A stretch of DNA of 64,000 bases, from contig NZ_MAEW01000009.1 in NCBI RefSeq assembly GCF_002013375.1, positions 116,181-180,180 of the forward strand. The letters are read 5' to 3'. A model generated the notes under the pieces. That model saw nothing but the letters and a program-made list of their open reading frames with translations. It was not told the DNA's origin and did not search any database. Source of the DNA: Mycobacterium sp. D16Q13 (lineage in GTDB: Bacteria > Actinomycetota > Actinomycetes > Mycobacteriales > Mycobacteriaceae). This document shows, piece by piece, positions 59,926 through 64,000 of this stretch (positions are counted from its first letter, which is position 1; the number at the start of each line of letters is the position of its first letter). The position numbers and the translations under genes were made by a program.

Positions 59926-61893
59926 ATGGCAGAAAGGCCAGATCAGATGACCGAAATCAGCACCGAACCGGATCGCTACCCGCCGTCACCGGAGTTTGTG
60001 GCGACGGCGAACGCGACCGCCGACCTCTACCAGGCGGCCGAGGAAGACCGACTCGGGTTCTGGGCGCAGCAGGCCAACCGCCTGCACTGGAGCGAGCCCT
60101 TCGGTGAGGTACTCGACTGGTCCGGGGCGCCGTTCGCGAAGTGGTTCGTCGGCGGCAAGCTCAATGTCGCGTACAACTGCGTCGATCGGCACGTGGAGGC
60201 CGGCAATGGTGATCGCGTCGCCATCCACTGGGAGGGCGAGCCCGGCGACACCCGCACCATCACTTACGCCGAGCTGCTGACTCAGGTCAGCCAGGCGGCC
60301 AACTATCTGACCGAGCTCGGCCTGGTGTCCGGTGACCGAGTCGCCATCTACATGCCCATGCTGCCCGAGGCGATCGTGGCGATGCTGGCATGTGCGCGGC
60401 TGGGGCTGATGCATTCGGTGGTGTTCGCGGGATTCTCCGCCGCCGCGCTGCGGGCGCGCATCGACGACGCCCAGGCCAAGCTGGTCATCACCTCCGATGG
60501 CCAATGGCGGCGCGGCACCGCTGCCCCGCTGAAGGCCGCCGTGGACGAAGCGCTGGGCGGCGAGCCAAGTTCTGTCGAACATGTTCTCGTGGTGCGCCGC
60601 ACCGAGATTCCCGTCGACTGGACGCAGGAACGCGACCTGTGGTGGCACGAGACGGTCGCTCACGCCGACACCACCCATACGCCCGAATCCTTTGATTCCG
60701 AGCATCCGCTGTTCCTGCTGTACACCTCGGGGACGACCGGAAAGCCCAAGGGCATCGTGCACACCTCAGGCGGCTTCCTGACGCAGACCTCGTACACGCA
60801 TTTCAACATCTTCGACCTCAAGCCCGAGACCGACGTGTATTGGTGCACAGCCGATATCGGCTGGGTCACCGGCCACACCTACATCGTCTACGGCCCGCTG
60901 TCCAACGGCGCCACTCAGGTGGTCTACGAGGGCACACCCACCTCGCCCAACGAGCACCGGCATTTCGAGATCATCGAAAAGTACGGTGTCACCATCTATT
61001 ACATCGCTCCCACGCTGGTGCGTACGTTCATGAAGTGGGGGCGCGACATCCCGTTCGCACACGATCTGTCGAGCCTGCGACTGCTGGGCAGCGTCGGTGA
61101 GCCGATCAACCCTGAGGCATGGCGCTGGTACCGCGAGGTCATCGGCGGCAACCGCACCCCCATCGTCGACACCTGGTGGCAGACCGAAACCGGCTCGGCG
61201 ATGATCTCCCCGCTGCCCGGCGTCACCGACACCAAGCCCGGTTCGGCGATGCGTGCGTTACCCGGTATCTCCGCGAAAATCGTTGATGACGACGGGAATC
61301 TGCTGGAGCCGGCCAGCGGCGATGAACCGGTCACCGGCTATCTGGTGCTCGATCAGCCGTGGCCGTCCATGCTGCGCGGCATCTGGGGCGACCCTGAGCG
61401 CTTCAAGGAGACCTACTGGTCCCGCTACGCCGACAAAGGCTGGTACTTCGCCGGAGACGGCGCACGCTATGACAGCGACGGCGCCATCTGGGTATTGGGT
61501 CGCATCGACGACGTCATGAACATCTCCGGGCACCGGATCTCCACCGCTGAGGTGGAATCCGCACTTGTCGGACACGAAGGTGTCGCCGAGGCCGCCGTCG
61601 TCGGCGCCACCGACGAGACGACGGGGCAGGCCATCGTGGCGTTCGTGATTCTCAAGGCCAGCCACACCGTCGAGGGTGACGAGCTCGTCTCGCACCTGAA
61701 AGCCCAGGTTTCCAAGGAGATCTCGCCCATAGCCAAGCCACGCGAGATTCACGTGGTACCCGAGCTGCCCAAGACCCGCAGCGGCAAGATCATGCGGCGG
61801 CTGCTGCGTGACGTGGCCGAGGGGCGCGAGCTGGGCGATACCTCGACACTGGTCGACCCGAGCGTCTTCGAGGCGATCAGAGCCAGCAAGTAG
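59926..61893 (+). CDS. acs: Acetyl-CoA synthetase
   Basis: A 655-residue AMP-forming ligase making acetyl-CoA from acetate, ATP and CoA. The P-loop-like motif is YTSGTTGKPKG (near residue 267), the adenylate motif DTWWQTETG (near 417), and near the C-terminus PKTRSGKIMRRLLR holds the lysine that is acetylated by the Pat system to switch the enzyme off. Start MAERPDQMTEIS; a second ATG seven codons on is possible. Divergent from dppA. Confidence 0.97.
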   Translation: MAERPDQMTEISTEPDRYPPSPEFVATANATADLYQAAEEDRLGFWAQQANRLHWSEPFGEVLDWSGAPFAKWFVGGKLNVAYNCVDRHVEAGNGDRVAIHWEGEPGDTRTITYAELLTQVSQAANYLTELGLVSGDRVAIYMPMLPEAIVAMLACARLGLMHSVVFAGFSAAALRARIDDAQAKLVITSDGQWRRGTAAPLKAAVDEALGGEPSSVEHVLVVRRTEIPVDWTQERDLWWHETVAHADTTHTPESFDSEHPLFLLYTSGTTGKPKGIVHTSGGFLTQTSYTHFNIFDLKPETDVYWCTADIGWVTGHTYIVYGPLSNGATQVVYEGTPTSPNEHRHFEIIEKYGVTIYYIAPTLVRTFMKWGRDIPFAHDLSSLRLLGSVGEPINPEAWRWYREVIGGNRTPIVDTWWQTETGSAMISPLPGVTDTKPGSAMRALPGISAKIVDDDGNLLEPASGDEPVTGYLVLDQPWPSMLRGIWGDPERFKETYWSRYADKGWYFAGDGARYDSDGAIWVLGRIDDVMNISGHRISTAEVESALVGHEGVAEAAVVGATDETTGQAIVAFVILKASHTVEGDELVSHLKAQVSKEISPIAKPREIHVVPELPKTRSGKIMRRLLRDVAEGRELGDTSTLVDPSVFEAIRASK

Positions 61894-61920
61894 GACCGAC
61901 TCGAGCGCAACGACCGGGGG

Positions 61921-62670
61921 CTATCCCACCGGGGTGTAACCCACTCCGGCGGTGCGGTTCTTGGCGTTGATATCGGCCAGCACGGTGTTGATCGAGTACG
62001 TGGTGGTCGGGGTGTGCAGCGGGATGTACTTGATGACGCACACCGGCAGCTTGGTCGCAGCGCCGTGGATCATTCCCACCAGCTGTCCGTTCACGGTGAC
62101 CGGCGCACCCGAGTCCCCTGGCTGTCCGCAGACCTGATTGATGAATGTGCCGGGCTCAGCTCCGGCCCCGAAGGTCACGCCGCATGAGTTGCCGGTGGTA
62201 CGTCCCAGCTTGCACGCGATGTCACCGGGCTGCGGGTCCGGCCCGATTCCGGTGATGGTGAAACCCTTGTAGGTGTTCACCGGCTGCACCTTCTCGGGAT
62301 CGAACTGGATGGTCGCGTAGTCGTACTGCTCATTGCCGTTGACGAACTTGCCGAGCACACCCTTCTTGGGAAAGTCCTCCGAGGCCACCTGCGAACCCGC
62401 ACCACCGCAGTGGGCCGAGGTGAAGCCCACCAGATTGCCCTTGTTGTCGTGACCGATCGTCGTCAGCGTGCAGAGGGTGTCGCCGTTGATGACCAGCCCG
62501 GCGCCACCGCCCATGGGCACCTTGTCATCGGCGCCGGCCGCGGGGGCCGCGCCAGCCGGAATCACGCCCGCGACGAGGCCGAACAGCGCGATCAGGACCG
62601 ACAACCCGTATCGCATACGCCGCCCAGATGACCTCATCGGCGCCTTAGCCTCTTCACGCATGCGGCTCAT
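61921..62670 (-). CDS. Secreted trypsin-like serine protease, Rv3668c-like
   Basis: A 249-residue exported protein from MSRMREEAKAPM, with a signal segment (YGLSVLIALFGLVAGVIPAG, ending AAPAA). The chymotrypsin-type triad is seen as TSAHCGG (His), YDYATIQF (Asp) and GQPGDSGAPV (Ser), with cysteine pairs for disulfides (TLCTLT with SAHC, ACKLG with SCGVT). Rv3668c is its positional relative. The ATG follows AAAGG; other starts nearby would change only the leader. Natural substrate unknown. Confidence 0.9.
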   Translation of the reverse strand: MSRMREEAKAPMRSSGRRMRYGLSVLIALFGLVAGVIPAGAAPAAGADDKVPMGGGAGLVINGDTLCTLTTIGHDNKGNLVGFTSAHCGGAGSQVASEDFPKKGVLGKFVNGNEQYDYATIQFDPEKVQPVNTYKGFTITGIGPDPQPGDIACKLGRTTGNSCGVTFGAGAEPGTFINQVCGQPGDSGAPVTVNGQLVGMIHGAATKLPVCVIKYIPLHTPTTTYSINTVLADINAKNRTAGVGYTPVG

Positions 62671-62887
62671 TGGTGCAGCCTTTCTCATTCCGGCCGCATC
62701 TCTCCCCCGTCGGCCATGCCTGCCACCCATTCTAAACAAGATTCACACTGGTCACTTCTGTCACAGTGTTATCGATTGGGTAACGACGCCGCCCGGTCAG
62801 ACGCGCCGCAACCCCGGCGCCATCGACGTGGCAACATAGGCCGCACGACATCACACCGGACCCGCAAGGGGACACGGAGGGAGCACA

Positions 62888-63412
62888 GTGAGCAGCCCTG
62901 GAAGCCGCAACTACCGCACAGACAGCAATGGTGTTCCGATCACCGTCGCCGCCATTCCGCTGTCCGATCCGAACGCGACCGGCACCGGCGAACCCACCAT
63001 CGGCAATCTCGTCCGTGACGCCACCACCCAGGTTTCTGCCCTGGTGCGCGCCGAGGTGGAGCTGGCCCGCGCCGAGGTCGTCCGGGACGTCAAGAAGGGC
63101 GTTGCGGGCAGCATCTTCTTCATCGCGGCCCTCGTCGTGCTGTTCTACTCGACGTTCTTCTTCTTCTTTTTCGCTGCCGAGATTCTCAAGATCTGGCTGC
63201 CCGCTTGGGCCGCCTATCTGATCATCTTCGCCGCCATGGTGTTCGTCGCCGTCCTGGCGGTGCTGATCGGTTTCCTCCAGGTCAGACGAATCCGTGGACC
63301 GCGTGACACCATCGCCTCCGTCAAGGAGACACGGACCGTGTTCACCTCGCGAGACGATGAGACCCCCGCACTGACCAAGTCGGCCAAGCCCGCAGACCCG
63401 TCGGGCTGGTAA
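62888..63412 (+). CDS. Holin-X/DUF1469 family membrane protein, Rv3669-like
   Basis: A 174-residue membrane protein. The N-terminal part holds an amphipathic helix (LVRAEVELARAEVVRDVKKG), followed by two membrane helices (SIFFIAALVVLFYSTFFFFF and AAYLIIFAAMVFVAVLAVLI) and a polar tail. This is the actinobacterial holin-X (phage holin superfamily III) design; despite the name, no lysis role is shown. GTG 62888 follows GGAGGGAGCAC. The next gene, ephE, lies 33 bp downstream and may be cotranscribed. Confidence 0.88.
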   Translation: MSSPGSRNYRTDSNGVPITVAAIPLSDPNATGTGEPTIGNLVRDATTQVSALVRAEVELARAEVVRDVKKGVAGSIFFIAALVVLFYSTFFFFFFAAEILKIWLPAWAAYLIIFAAMVFVAVLAVLIGFLQVRRIRGPRDTIASVKETRTVFTSRDDETPALTKSAKPADPSGW

Positions 63413-63444
63413 CTGATTCACGTCGGCTCGATACCGACACACCT

Positions 63445-64000
63445 ATGCTCTTTGATCAGACGGCCCGCCACCCCGACCCGTCCGTGGTCCGCATCGTCGG
63501 CCCATGGCGTCATTTCGACGTGCATGCCAATGGAATTCGGTTTCACGTGGTGGAGGCCGAGGCCCCCAGCACACCGACCGTAGCCGTCACCAGCAGACCG
63601 CTCGTACTGCTGCTGCACGGATTCGGCTCCTTCTGGTGGTCGTGGCGCCATCAGCTTCGCGAACTGACGGACGCCCGCGTGGTGGCCGTCGATCTGCGCG
63701 GCTACGGGGGCAGCGACAAACCACCGCGCGGATACGACGGATGGACACTGGCCGGCGACACCGCCGGATTGATTCGCGCGCTGGGCCACACCTCGGCCAC
63801 GCTCGTCGGGCATGCCGAGGGCGGTCTGGTCTGCTGGGCCACCGCCAACCTGCATCCCCGGCTTGTCGATGCCATCGCAGTGGTGAGCTCACCGCACCCG
63901 ATCGCGCTGCGCACCGCCACATTCCGCAGAACCGGGCAGGGTGGGGCGCTACTGCCTTCATTGATGCGCTACCAGGTGCCGATCCTTCCCGAGCGCACCC
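63445..64000 (+). CDS. ephE: Alpha/beta hydrolase, EphE-like (partial, runs off the window)
   Basis: The first 185 residues of an alpha/beta hydrolase that matches the position of Rv3670 (epoxide hydrolase EphE). LLLHGFGSFWWSWRHQL and VDLRGYGGSDKPP are typical of the epoxide hydrolase group. The nucleophile elbow reads LVGHAEGGLVCW: the site that holds Asp in active epoxide hydrolases (GHDWG) is Ala, with Glu one residue later. Activity as an epoxide hydrolase is therefore doubtful. Starts ATG 63445; the 3' end lies beyond the window. Confidence 0.85.
   Translation, partial: MLFDQTARHPDPSVVRIVGPWRHFDVHANGIRFHVVEAEAPSTPTVAVTSRPLVLLLHGFGSFWWSWRHQLRELTDARVVAVDLRGYGGSDKPPRGYDGWTLAGDTAGLIRALGHTSATLVGHAEGGLVCWATANLHPRLVDAIAVVSSPHPIALRTATFRRTGQGGALLPSLMRYQVPILPERT

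Noticed and set aside
1..64000. CRISPR arrays and tRNA or rRNA genes
   Set aside because: No regularly spaced repeats and no recognisable tRNA or rRNA sequence were seen on either strand.

Overview
The window reads as a high-GC actinobacterial chromosome, almost certainly a rapidly growing mycobacterium of the Mycobacteroides (abscessus/chelonae) type. The backbone follows the M. tuberculosis Rv3645-Rv3670 order, recalled from memory: adenylate cyclase, topA, an Rv3647c-like gene, cspA, a DEAD/DEAH helicase, the Tad/Flp pilus cluster, ssd, the 6C small RNA, an HAD phosphatase, the Ms1-type small RNA, an Rv3662c-like gene, dppABCD, acs, a secreted serine protease, a holin-like protein and ephE. 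Two accessory blocks interrupt this order.

Layout. 1-6759: end of an adenylate cyclase gene, topA, cspA and helicase. 6756-13855: first accessory block, with an old-yellow-enzyme reductase, esterase, TetR regulator, nitrilase-family amidase, small membrane protein, and a divergent LacI regulator and lipoprotein trehalase (GH37). 13909-16348 and 50061-52171: the minus-strand tad operon (ssd-tadA-tadB-tadC-flp-tadE-tadE2), split in two inside tadA. About 16349-50101: a roughly 33.7-kb island sitting in that tadA gene. 52278-64000: syntenic backbone, including two structured RNAs.

The island. Its left end carries a recombination module: an orphan gene, an HTH-ImmA/IrrE protein, two tyrosine recombinases and a small DUF6262-like protein with overlapping reading frames, the layout of Tn554 TnpA-TnpB-TnpC. 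Next comes a damaged heavy-metal segment with merR, merA, a merB stub and a 5'-truncated cadD. From about 28.5 kb to 49.7 kb nearly every gene points to copper. There is a cysteine-rich Csp-type storage protein, a multicopper oxidase (mmcO type), CopZ, a CPH-type (CopB-like) P-type ATPase, an lpqS-cysK2-MFS operon, an M56/BlaI sensor-repressor pair, and a large set of small exported proteins.

How the parts fit. Seven palindromes of the form TACCC-N5-GGGTA precede the copper operons and resemble sites of the mycobacterial RicR/CsoR repressors, yet no CsoR-family gene is present on the island. The island therefore probably plugs into the host's own RicR. A second circuit uses BlaI-type dyads at 47979-48013 and 49838-49863. 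The most unusual content is three exported families: five LpqS-like proteins (conserved RGPP and a C-terminal LCxxRR), three small proteins ending in V(D/T)VQC encoded next to LpqS-like genes three separate times, and two MPT63-type domains carrying new Cys/Met-rich tails. Together they look like a mobile envelope copper-handling system that I do not recognise as described.
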